In this document: piece after piece, positions 1-10,640 of the stretch
How the letters are laid out: the number at the start of each line of letters is the position of its first letter
Numbering within the stretch: the stretch's first letter is position 1
DNA from: Saccoglossus kowalevskii
Lineage: Eukaryota > Hemichordata > Enteropneusta > Harrimaniidae
Reading direction: 5' to 3'
Assembly: GCF_000003605.2 (NCBI RefSeq)
Contig: NW_003122569.1
Coordinates: 1 to 50,160, forward strand
Length of the DNA stretch: 50,160 bases
Translations under genes and position numbers: made by a program
The notes under the pieces: model-generated
Seen by the model: only the letters and a program-made list of their open reading frames with translations
Databases searched by the model: none
Told to the model about the DNA's origin: nothing

Positions 1-1390
1 TACCCAGTCTACTATGTAGAGCTGACGACTTATGCACTATTGATATCCCCAGTCTACTATGTGGAGCTTGACGAATTAGGCACCATTGATATTCACAGTC
101 TACTATCTAGAGCGTGCCGACTTAGGCACCATTGATATCCCCAGTCTACTATGTAGAGCGTGACGACTTAGGCACCATTGATATCCCCAGTCTATTATGT
201 AGAGCTTGACGACTTAGGCACCATTGATATCCCCAGTCTACTATGTGGAGCATGACGAATAAGGCACCATTGATATCCCCAGTCTACTATCTAGAGCGTG
301 ACGACTTAGGCACCATTGATATCCCCAGTCTACTATCTAGAGCGTGACGACTTAGGCACCATTGATATCCCCAGTCTACTATGTAGAGCTTGACGACTTA
401 GGCACCATTGATATCCCCAGTCTACAATGTGGAGCTTGACGACTTAGGCACCATTGACATCCCCAGTCTACTCTGTGGAGTGTGACGACTTAGGTTCCAT
501 TGATATCCCCAGTCTACTATGTGGAGTGTGACGGCTTAGGTACCAATGATATCCCCTGTCTACTATGTGGAGCGTGACGACTTAGGCACCATTGATATAC
601 CCAGTCTACTATGTGGAGTGTGACGACTTAGGCACCATTGATATCCCCAGTCTACTATCTAGAGCTTGACGACTTAGGCACCATTGATATCCCCAGTCTA
701 CTATGTGGAGCTGAGCTTGACGACTTAGGTACCATTGATATCCCCAGTCTACTATGTGGAGCTGAGCTTGACGACTTAGGCACCATTGATATTTCCAGTC
801 TACTATGTGGTGCTTGACGACTTAGGCACCATTGGTATCCCCAGTCTACTCTGTGGAGCTTGACGACTTAGGCACCATTGATATCCCCAGTCTACTATCA
901 AGAGCGTGACGACTTAGGCACCATTGATATCCCCAGTCTACTATGTAGAGCGTGACGACTTAGGCACCATTGATATACCCAGTCTACTATGTGGAGGGTA
1001 ACGACTTAGGCACCATTGACATCCCCAGTCTACTATGTGGAGCGTGACGACTTAGGTACCATTGATATACCCAGTCTACTATGTGGAGCGTGACGACTTA
1101 GGCACCATTGACATCCCCAGTCTACTATGTGGAGCGTGATGACTTAGGCACCATTGATATACACAGTCTACTATGTGGAGCGTGACGACTTAGGCACCAT
1201 TGACATCCCCCACTCTACTATGTGGAGCGTGACGACTTAGGCACCATTGATATACCTAGTCTACTATGTGGAGCATGACGACTTATGCACCATTGACATC
1301 CCCAGTCTACTATCTAGAGCGTGACGACTTAGGCACCATTGATATCCCCAGTCTACTATGTAGAGCTAGACGACTTAGGCACCATTGATA
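1..1390. repeat. HOR block alpha, copy 1
   Basis: About 30 monomers containing, in order, GACGAATAAGG (254), CTACAATGTGG (near 423), GGTTCCATT (near 494), the 51-bp cassette (711), TATCAAGAG (896) and GAGGGTAACG (994), then GACATC/GATATAC dimers to about 1250. The same order returns at 12430-13725 (offset 12257 before about 560 and 12302 after it, the change being one extra monomer less one deleted base) and again at 13946-15204. From the cassette onward it also matches 21290-21994 at offset 20640. The first bases of the window (GAGCTGACGAC, one T short) are mid-array. Confidence 0.8.
668..769. repeat. Landmark cassette: first pair of 51-bp monomers (type example)
   Basis: Two consecutive monomers (668-718 and 719-769) are 51 bp instead of 46. 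Each carries a 5-bp tandem duplication of GAGCT at its end, read as GAGCTGAGCTT. The monomer after the first duplication has GGTACC; the one after the second has GATATTTCC; the next has GGTATCCCC and is followed by CTCTGTGG. The same order recurs through the window. Pairs have CTGAG at 711, 2147, 2893, 4695, 5901, 6739, 7719, 9109, 9764, 10461, 11716, 13013, 14538, 16018, 16672, 19180, 21351, 22189, 23118, 24048, 25254, 27378, 28262, 29190, 30350, 34549, 35801, 36502, 37344, 38692, 39392, 40138, 40929, 42591, 44037, 44829, 45994, 46280, 46518, 47724, 47964 and 48480. Singles are at 7531, 31969, 36360, 37156, 38596, 43337, 43848 and 45483. Confidence 0.93.
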
Positions 1391-2843
1391 TCCCCAGTCT
1401 ACTATGTGGAGTGTGACGACTGAGACACCATTGACACCCCCAGTCTACTATGTGGAGCGTGACGACTTAGGCACCATTGATATACCTAGTCTACTATGTG
1501 GAGCATGACGACTTATGCACCATTGACATCCCCAGTCTACTATGTGGAGCGTGACGACTTAGGCACCATTGATATACCTAGTCTACTATGTGGAGCATGA
1601 CGACTTATGCACCATTGACATCCCCAGTCTACTATGTGGAGCGTGACGACTTAGGCACCATTGATATCCCCAGTCTACTATGTGCAGCTTGACGACTTGG
1701 GTACCATTGATATCCCCAGTCTACTATCTAGAGCGTGACGACTTAGGTACCATTGATATCCCCGTCTACTATGTGGAGTGTGACGACTTAGGTACCATTG
1801 ATATCCCCAGTCTACTATGTGGAGAGTGACGACTTAGGCACCATTGACATCCCCAGTCTACTATGTGGAGCGTGACGACTTAGGCACCATTGATATACCT
1901 AGTCTACCATGTGGAGCGTGACGACTTAGGCACCATTGATATACCTAGTCTACTATGTGGAGCGTGACGACTTATGCACCATTGACATCCCCAGTCTACT
2001 ATGTGGAGCGTGACGACTTAGGCACCATTGATATCCCCAGTCTACTATGTGCAGCTTGACGACTTAGGCACCATTGATATCCCCTGTCTACTATCTAGAG
2101 CGTGACGACTTAGGCACCATTGATATCCCCAGTCTACTATGTGGAGCTGAGCTTAACGACTTAGGTACCATTGATATCCCCAGTCTACTATGTGGAGCTG
2201 AGCTTGACGACTTAGGCACCATTGATATTTCCAGTCTACTATGTGGAGCTTGACGACTTAGGCACCATTGGTATCCCCAGTCTACTCTGTGGAGCTTGAC
2301 GACTTAGGCACCATTGATATCCCCAGTCTACTATCTAGAGCGTGACGACTTAGGCACCATTGATATCCCCAGTCTACTATGTAGAGCTAGACGACTTAGG
2401 CACCATTGATATCCCCAGTCTACTATGTGGAGTGTGACGACTGAGACACCATTGATATCCCTAGTCTACTATCTAGAGTGTGACTACTTAGGCACCATTG
2501 ATATACCCAGTCTACTATGTAGAGCTTGACAACTTAGGCACCATTGATATCCCCAGTCTACTATGTGAAGCTTGACGAATTAGGCACCATTGATATCCCC
2601 AGTCTACTATCTGGAGCGTGACGATTTAGGAACCATTGATATCCCCAGTCTACTATCTAGAGCGTGACGACTTAGGCACCATTGACATCCCCAGTCTACT
2701 ATGTGGAACTTGACGACTTAGGCACCATTGACATCCCCAGTCTACTATGTGGAGTGAGACGACTTAGGTACCATTGATATCCACAGTCTACTATGCGGAG
2801 TGTGACGACTTAGGTACCATTGATATCCCCAGTCTACTATGTG
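1391..2843. repeat. HOR block beta, copy 1
   Basis: Marker order: GACACCCCC (near 1433), GAGCATGACGACTTATGC twice, TGTGCAGCTTGACGACTTGG (1681), CCCCGTCTAC (near 1761), TCTACCATG (near 1904), a second TGTGCAGCTT, GAGCTTAACGAC (near 2149), GACTGAGAC, CTGGAGCGTGACGATTT (2611) and ATGCGGAGTG (2793). It matches 3978-5391 at a constant offset of 2548 from about 1681 on. Copy 1 holds one extra 92-bp dimer near 1490-1620. The base change giving GAGCTTAAC marks this family elsewhere: 4695, 16018, 27378, 28262, 34549, 42591 and 43337. Confidence 0.85.
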
Positions 2844-3977
2844 GAGCGTGACGACTTAGGCACCATTGATATCCCCAGTCTACTATGTGGAGCTGAGCTT
2901 GACGACTTAGGTACCATTGATATCCCCAGTCTACTATGTGGAGCTGAGCTTGACGACTTAGGCACCATTGATATTTCCAGTCTACTATGTGGAGCTTGAC
3001 GACTTAGGCACCATTGGTATCCCCAGTCTACTCTGTGGAGCTTGACGACTTAGGCACCATTGATATCCCCAGTCTACTATCTAGAGCGTGACGACTTAGG
3101 CACCATTGATATCCCCAGTCTACTATGTAGAGCTAGACGACTTAGGCACCATTGATATCCCCAGTCTGCTATGTGGAGTGTGACGACTTAGGCACCATTG
3201 ATATCCCCAGTCTACTATCTAGAGCGTGACGACTTAGGCACAATTGATATCCCCAGTCTACTATCTAGAGCTTGACGACTTAGGCACCATTGATATCCCC
3301 AGTCTACTATGTGGAACTTGACGAATTAGGCACCATTGATATCCCCAGTCTACTATCTAGAGCGTGACGACTTAGGTGCCATTGATATCCCCGTCTACTA
3401 TGTGGAGTGTGACGACTTAGGTACCATTGATATCCACAGTCTACTATGTGTAGAGTGACGACTTAGGCACCATTGACATCCCCAGTCTACTATGTGGAGC
3501 GTGACGACTTAGGCACCATTGACATCCCCAGTCTACTATGTGGAGCGTGACGACTTAGGCACCATTGACATCCCCCGTCTACTATGTGGAGCGTGACGAC
3601 TTAGGCACCATTGATATACCCAGTCTACTATGTGGAGCGTGACGACTTAGGCACCATTGACATCCCCAGTCTACTATGTGGAGCGTGACGACTTAGGCAC
3701 CATTGATATACCCAGTCTACTATGTGGAGTGTGACGACTTAGGCACCATTCACATCCCCAGTCTACTATGTGGAGCGTGACGACTTAGGCACCATTGATA
3801 TACCCAGTCTACTCTGTGGAGCGTGACGACTTAGGCACCATTGATATACCCAGTCTACTGTGTGGAGCGTGACGACTTAGGCACCATTGACATCCCCAGT
3901 CAACTATGTGGAGCTTGACGACTTAGACACCATTGACATCCCCAGTCTACTATGTGGAGTGTGACGACTTAGGTACC
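2844..3977. repeat. Cassette segment followed by a dimer-rich run
   Basis: Holds the 51-bp cassette at 2893, the rare TCTGCTATG variant (3167), CACAATTGATATC (3239), GTGCCATTGATATC and ATCCACAGTC, then from about 3480 a run of GACATC and GATATAC monomers. Up to about 3510 it continues the collinear match to 39335-40755 (offset 37245). No gene or unique sequence is visible. Confidence 0.8.
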
Positions 3978-5391
3978 ATTGATATCCCCAGTCTACTATG
4001 TGGAGTGTGACGACTTAGGTACCATTGATATCCCCAGTCTACTATGTGGAGCGTGACGACTTAGGCACCATTGACACGCCCAGTCTACTATGTGGAGCGT
4101 GACGACTTAGGCACCATTGATATACCTGGTCTACTATGTGGAGCATGACGACTTATGCACCATTGACATCCCCAGTCTACTATGTGGAGCGTGACGACTT
4201 AGGCACCATTGATATCCCCAGTCTACTATGTGCAGCTTGACGACTTGGGTACCATTGATATCCCCAGTCTACTATCTAGAGCGTGACGACTTAGATGCCA
4301 TTGATATCCCCGTCTACTATGTGGAGTGTGACGACTTAGGTACCATTGATATCCCCAGTCTACTATGTGTAGAGTGACGACTTAGGCACCATTGACATCC
4401 CCAGTCTACTATGTGGAGCGTGACGACTTAGGCACCATTGATATACCTAGTCTACCATGTGGAGCGTGACGACTTAGGCACCATTGATATACCTAGTCTA
4501 CTATGTGGAGCGTGACGACTTATGCACCATTGACATCCCCAGTCTACTATGTGGAGCGTGACGACTTAAGCACCATTGATATCCCCAGTCTACTATGTGC
4601 AGCTTGACGACTTAGGCACCATTGATATCCCCAGTCTACTATCTAGAGCGTGACGACTTAGGCACCATTGATATCCCCAGTCTACTATGTGGAGCTGAGC
4701 TTAACGACTTAGGTACCATTGATATCCCCAGTCTACTATGTGGAGCTGAGCTTGACGACTTAGGCACCATTGATATTTCCAGTCTACTATGTGGAGCTTG
4801 ACGACTTAGGCACCATTGGTATCCCCAGTCTACTCTGTGGAGCTTGACGACTTAGGCACCATTGATATCCCCAGTCTACTATCTAGAGCGTGACGACTTA
4901 GGCACCATTGATATCCCCAGTCTACTATGTAGAGCTAGACGACTTAGGCACCATTGATATCCCCAGTCTACTATGTGGAGTGTGACGACTGAGACACCAT
5001 TGATATCCCTAGTCTACTATCTAGAGTGTGACTACTTAGGCACCATTGATATACCCAGTCTACTATGTAGAGCTTGACAACTTAGGCACCATTGATATCC
5101 CCAGTCTACTATGTGAAGCTTGACGAATTAGGCACCATTGATATCCCCAGTCTACTATCTGGAGCGTGACGATTTAGGAACCATTGATATCCCCAGTCTA
5201 CTATCTAGAGCGTGACGACTTAGGCACCATTGACATCCCCAGTCTACTATGTGGAACTTGACGACTTAGGCACCATTGACATCCCCAGTCTACTATGTGG
5301 AGTGAGACGACTTAGGTACCATTGATATCCACAGTCTACTATGCGGAGTGTGACGACTTAGGTACCATTGATATCCCCAGTCTACTATGTG
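3978..5391. repeat. HOR block beta, copy 2
   Basis: Tandem partner of block beta copy 1. Matching markers are TGTGCAGCTT (4229), CCCCGTCTAC, TCTACCATG, GAGCTTAAC (4699), CTGGAGCG (5159) and ATGCGGAGTG (5341), each exactly 2548 bp after its counterpart. Differences are single substitutions (GTAGAGTGAC for GAGAGTGAC near 4370, CTTAAGCACC near 4566, GACACGCCC near 4074). The match stops at about 5391, where the linker reads TGTGTGAGCGTG. Confidence 0.85.
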
Positions 5392-6056
5392 TGAGCGTGA
5401 CGACTTAGGCACCATTGACACCCCCAGTCTACTATGTGGAGCGTGACGACTTAGGCACCATTGATATACCTAGTCTACTATGTGGAGCATGACGACTTAT
5501 GCACCATTGACATCCCCAGTCTACTATGTGGAGCGTGACGACTTGGGTACCATTGATATCCCCAGTCTACTATCTAAAGCGTGACGACTTAGGTACCATT
5601 GATATCCCCGTCTACTATGTGGAGTGTGACGACTTAGGTACCATTGATATCCCCAGTCTACTATGTGGAGCGTGACGACTTATGCACCATTGACATCCCC
5701 AGTCTACTATGTGGAGCGTGACGACTTAGGCACCATTGATATACCTAGTCTTCCATGTGGATCGTGACGACTTATGCACCATTGACATCCCCAGTCTACT
5801 ATGTGGAGCGTGACGACTTAGGCACCATTGATATCCCCAGTCTACTATCTAGAGTGTGACGACTTAGGCACCATTGATATCCCCAGTCTACTATGTGGAG
5901 CTGAGCTTGACGACTTAGGTACCATTGATATCCCCAGTCTACTATGTGGAGCTGAGCTTGACGACTTAGGCACCATAGATATTTCTAGTCTACTATGTGG
6001 AGCTTGACGACTTAGGCACCATTGGTATCCCCAGTCTACTCTGTGGAGCTTGACGA
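5392..6056. repeat. HOR block gamma, copy 1
   Basis: Carries rare variants shared with 18671-19335 at a constant offset of 13279: CTAAAGCGTG (5574 and 18853), TTCCATGTGGATCGTG (5751 and 19030), the cassette (5901 and 19180) and ACCATAGATATTTC just after it. The match ends near 6056, where this copy switches to a dimer run and the other continues with CTATCTAGAGCG. Confidence 0.85.
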
Positions 6057-6690
6057 CTTAGGCACCATTGATATACCCAGTCTATTATGTGGAGCGTGAC
6101 GACTTAGGCACCATTGACATCCCCAGTCTACTATGTGGAGCGTGACGACTTAGGCACCATTGATATACCCAGTCTACTATGTGGAGCGTAACGACTTAGG
6201 CACCATTGACATCCCCAGTCTACTATGTGGAGCGTGACGACTTAGGTACCATTGATATACCCAGTCTACTATGTGGAGCGTGACGACTTAGGCACCATTG
6301 ATATCCCCAGTCTACTATGTGGAGCGTGATGACTTAGGCACCATTGATATACACAGTCTACTATGTGGAGCGTGACGACATAGGCACCATTGACATCCCC
6401 AGTCTACTATGTGGAGCGTGACGACTTAGGCACCATTGATATACCCAGTCTACTATGTGGAGTGTGACGACTTAGGCACCATTGACATCCCCAGTCTACT
6501 ATGTGGAGCTTGACGACTTAGACACCATTGACATCCCCAGTCTACTATGTGGAGTGTGACGACTTAGGTACCATTGATATCCCCAGTCTACTATGTGGAG
6601 TGTGACGACTTAGGCACCATTGATATCCCCAGTCTACTATGTGGAGCGTGACGACTTAGGCACCATTGACATCCCCAGTCTACTTTGTGG
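6057..6690. repeat. 92-bp dimer block, copy 1
   Basis: Alternating GATATACCCAG and GACATCCCCAG monomers. Rare variants TCTATTATGTGG (6081) and GACGACATAGG (6377) have partners at 18063 and 18359, a constant offset of 11982. The neighbouring gamma block has an offset of 13279, so the two adjacent pieces were moved or rearranged separately. Confidence 0.82.
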
Positions 6691-7269
6691 AGCGTGACGA
6701 CTTAGGCACCATTGATATCCCCAGTCTACTATGTGGAGCTGAGCTTGACGACTTAGGTACCATTGATATCCCCAGTCTACTATGTGGAGCTGAGCTTGAC
6801 GACTTAGGCACCATTGATATTTCCAGTCTACTATGTGGAGCTTGACGACTTAGGCACCATTGGTATCCCCAGTCTACTCTGTGGAGCTTGACGACTTAGG
6901 CACCATTGATATCCCCAGTCTACTATCTAGAGCGTGACGACTTAGGCACCATTGATATCCCCAGTCTACTATGTAGAGCTAGACGACTTAGGCACCATTG
7001 ATATCCCCAGTCTACTATGTGGAGTGTGACGACTTAGGCACCATTGATATCCCCAGTCTACTATCTAGAGCGTGACGACTTAGGCACCATTGATATCCCC
7101 AGTCTACTATCTAGAGTGTGACTACTTAGGCACCATTGATATACCCAGTCTACTATGTAGAGCTAGACGACTTAGGCACCATTGATATCCCCAGTCTACT
7201 ATGTGGAGTGTGACGACTTAGGCACCATTGATATCCCCAGTCTACTATGTGGAGTGTGACGACTTAGGC
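6691..7269. repeat. Cassette block with CTACTTTGTGG marker
   Basis: The rare TACTTTGTGG variant at 6681 precedes the cassette at 6739. The same pair is found at 9051/9109 (offset 2370) and 47666/47724 (offset 40985). Downstream are CTATCTAGAG and GTAGAGCTAG monomers without other landmarks. Confidence 0.8.
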
Positions 7270-9010
7270 ACCATTGATATCCCAAGTCTACTATCTAGAG
7301 TGTGACGACTTAGGCACCATTGATATACCCAGTCTACTATGTGGAGTGTGACGACTTAGGCACCATTGATATCCCCAGTCTACTATCTAGAGCGTGACGA
7401 CTTAGGCACCATTGATATCCCCAGTCTACTATCTAGAGCGTGACGACTTAGGCACCATTGATATCCCCAGTCTACTATGTGGAGTGTGACGACTTAGGCA
7501 CCATTGATATCCCCAGTCTACTATGTGGAGCTGAGCTTGACGACATAGGCACCATTGATATTTCCAGTCTACTATGTGGAGCTTGACGACTTAGGCACCA
7601 TTGGTATCCCCAGTCTACTATGTGGAGCTTGACGACTTAGGCACCATTGATATCCCCAGTCTACTATCTAGAGCGTGACGACTTAGGCACCATTGATCTC
7701 CCAGTCTACTATGTGGAGCTGAGCTTGACGACTTAGGAACCATTGATATCCCCTGTCTACTATGTGGAGCTGAGCTTGACGACTTAGGCACCATTGATAT
7801 TTCCAGTCTACTATGTGGAGCTTGACGACTTAGGCACCATTGGTATCCCCAGTCTACTCTGTGGAGCTTGACGACTTAGGCACCATTGATATCCCCAGTC
7901 TACTATCAAGAGCGTGACGACTTAGGCACCATTGATATCCCCAGTCTACTATGTAGAGCTTGACGACTTAGGCACCATTGATATCCCCAGTCTACTATGT
8001 GGAGTGTGACGACTTAGGCACCATTGATATCCCAAGTCTACTATCTAGAGTGTGACGACTTAGGCACCATTGATATACCCAGTCTACTATGTAGAGCTTG
8101 ATGACTTAGGCACCATTGACATCCCCAGTCTACTATGTGGAGCTTGACGAATTAGGCACCATTGATATTCCCAGTCTACTATCTAGAGCGTGACGACTTA
8201 GGCACCATTGATATCCCCAGTCTACTATGTAGAGCGTGACGACTTAGGCACCATTGATATTCCCAGTCTATTATGTAGAGCTTGACGACTTAGGCACCAT
8301 TGATATCCCCAGTCTACTATGTGGAGCTTGACGAATTAGGCACCATTGATATCCCCAGTCTACTATCTAGAGCGTGACGACTAAGGCACCATTGATATAC
8401 CCAGTCTACTATCTAGAGCGTGACGACTTAGGCACCATTAATATCCCCAGTCTACTATGTAGAGCTTGACGACTTAGGCACCATTGATATCCCCAGTCTA
8501 CAATGTGGAGCTTGACGACTTTGGCACCATTGACATCCCCAGTCTACTATGTGGAGTGTGACGACTTAGGTTCCATTGATATCCCCAGTCCACTATGTGG
8601 AGTGTGACGACTTAGGCACCATTGATATCCCAAGTCTACTATCTAGAGTGTGACGACTTAGGCACCATTGATATACCCAGTCTACTATGTAGAGCTTGAC
8701 GACTTAGGCACCATTGACATCCCCAGTCTACTATGTGGAGCTTGACGAATTAGGCACCATTGATATTCCCAGTCTACTATCTAGAGCGTGACGACTTAGG
8801 CACCATTGATATCCCCAGTCTACTATGTAGAGCGTGACGACTTAGGCACCATTGATATTCCCAGTCTATTATGTAGAGCTTGACGACTTAGGCACCATTG
8901 ATATCCCCAGTCTACTATGTGGAGCTTGACGAATTAGGCACCATTGATATCCCCAGTCTACTATCTAGAGCGTGACGACTAAGGCACCATTGATATCCCC
9001 AGTCTACTAT
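7270..9010. repeat. HOR block delta, copy 1
   Basis: Marked by ATCCCAAGTC, a single 51-bp monomer (7531) followed by GACGACATAGG (7542), GATCTCCCAG (7695), a cassette (7719), GAGCTTGATGAC (8100 for GATGAC), TCTATTATG and GACGACTAAGG (8380). It matches 37115-38600 at offset 29625 (37167, 37320, 37725 and 38005 for the last four dated markers), and GATCTCCC and GATGAC also match 38668 and 39073 at offset 30973. The 38-kb copy lacks one 92-bp dimer near 8460-8550. Confidence 0.83.
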
Positions 9011-10330
9011 GTGGAGCGTGACGACTTAGGCACCATTGACATCCCCAGTCTACTTTGTGGAGCGTGACGACTTAGGCACCATTGATATCCCCAGTCTACT
9101 ATGTGGAGCTGAGCTTGACGACTTAGGTACCATTGATATCCCCAGTCTACTATGTGGAGCTGAGCTTGACGACTTAGGCACCATTGATATTTCCAGTCTA
9201 CTATGTGGAGCTTGACGACTTAGGCACCATTGGTATCCCCAGTCTACTCTGTGGAGCTTGACGACTTAGGCACCATTGATATCCCCAGTCTACTATCTAG
9301 AGCGTGACGACTTAGGCACCATTGATATCCCCAGTCTACTATGTAGAGCTAGACGACTTAGGCACCATTGATATCCCCAGTCTACTATGTGGAGTGTGAC
9401 GACTTAGGCACCATTGATATCCCCGGTCTACTATCTAGAGTGTGACTACTTAGGCACCATTGATATACCCAGTCTACTATGTAGAGCTTGACGACTTTGG
9501 CACCATTGATATCCCCCAGTCTACTATGTGGAGCTTGACGAATTAGGCACCATTGATATCCTCAGTCTACTATATAGAGCGTGACGATTTAGGCACCATT
9601 GATATCCCCAGTCTACTATCTAGAGCGTGACGACTTAGGCACCATTGATATCCCCAGTCTACTATGTAGAGCTTGACGACTTAGGCACCATTGATATCCC
9701 CAGTCTACTATCTAGAGCGTGACGACTTAGGCACCATTGATATCCCCAGTCTACTATGTGGAGCTGAGCTTGACGACTTAGGTACCATTGATATCCCCAG
9801 TCTACTATGTGGAGCTGAGCTTGACGACTTAGGCACCATTGATATTTCCAGTCTACTATGTGGAGCTTGACGACTTAGGCACCATTGGTATCCCCAGTCT
9901 ACTCTGTGGAGCTTGACGACTTAGGCACCATTGATATCCCCAGTCTACTACCTAGAGCGTGACGACTTAGGCACCATTGATATCCCCAGTCTACTATGTA
10001 GAGCTAGACGACTTAGGCACCATTAGTATCCCCAGTCTACTATGTGGAGTGTGACAACTTAGGCACCATTGATAACCCCGGTCTACTATCTAGAGTGTGA
10101 CTACTTAGGCACCATTGATATACCCAGTCTACTATGTAGAGCTTGATGACTTAGGCACCATTGATATCCCCAGTCTACTATGTGGAGCTTGACGAATTAG
10201 GCACCATTGATATCCCCAGTCTACTATCTAGAGCGTGACGATTTAGGCACCATTGATATCCCCAGTCTACTATCTAGAGCGTGACGACTTTGGCACCATT
10301 GATATCCCCAGTCTACTATGTAGAGCTTGA
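9011..10330. repeat. Two cassettes in ordinary 46-bp monomers
   Basis: Cassettes lie at 9109 and 9764, 655 bp apart. The first 400 bp repeat 6650-7070 at offset 2370. Local oddities are an extra C in ATCCCCCAGTC (near 9513), ATCCTCAGTC and CTATATAGAG (near 9560-9573). Nothing other than satellite is seen. Confidence 0.8.
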
Positions 10331-10640
10331 CGACTTAGCACCATTGATATCCCCAGTCTACTATCTAGAGTGTGACTACTTAGCACCATTGATATACCCA
10401 GTCTACTATGTGGAGCTTGATGATTAGCACCATTGATATCCCCAGTCTACTATGTGGAAGCTGAGCTGACGACTTAGGTACCATTGATATCCCCAGTCTA
10501 CTATGTGGAGCTGAGCTTGACGACTTAGGCAACCATTGATATTTCCAGTCTACTATGTGGTGATTGACGACTTAGGCACCATTTGGTATCCCTAGTCTAC
10601 TCTGTGGAGCTTGACGACTTAGGCAACCATTGATATCCCC
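10331..10640. repeat. Satellite patch with clustered single-base indels
   Basis: Within about 300 bp there are at least eight one-base length changes, whereas most of the array has hardly any: CTTAGCACC (near 10336), TTAGCACC (near 10380), GATGATTAGCACC (near 10421), GTGGAAGCTGAGCTGACG (near 10456), GGCAACCATTG twice (near 10529 and 10623), CATTTGGTATC (near 10581) and ATCCCCCAGTC (near 10637). They fall mostly on short homopolymers. The patch contains the cassette at 10461. This could be real decay, but it looks like poor consensus sequence. Confidence 0.8.

Noticed and set aside
668-769. GGTACC, GATATC, TCTAGA and GAGCTGAGCT as regulatory palindromes or operators
   Set aside because: They are short restriction-site-like words created by common monomer variants and repeat hundreds of times with no gene nearby.
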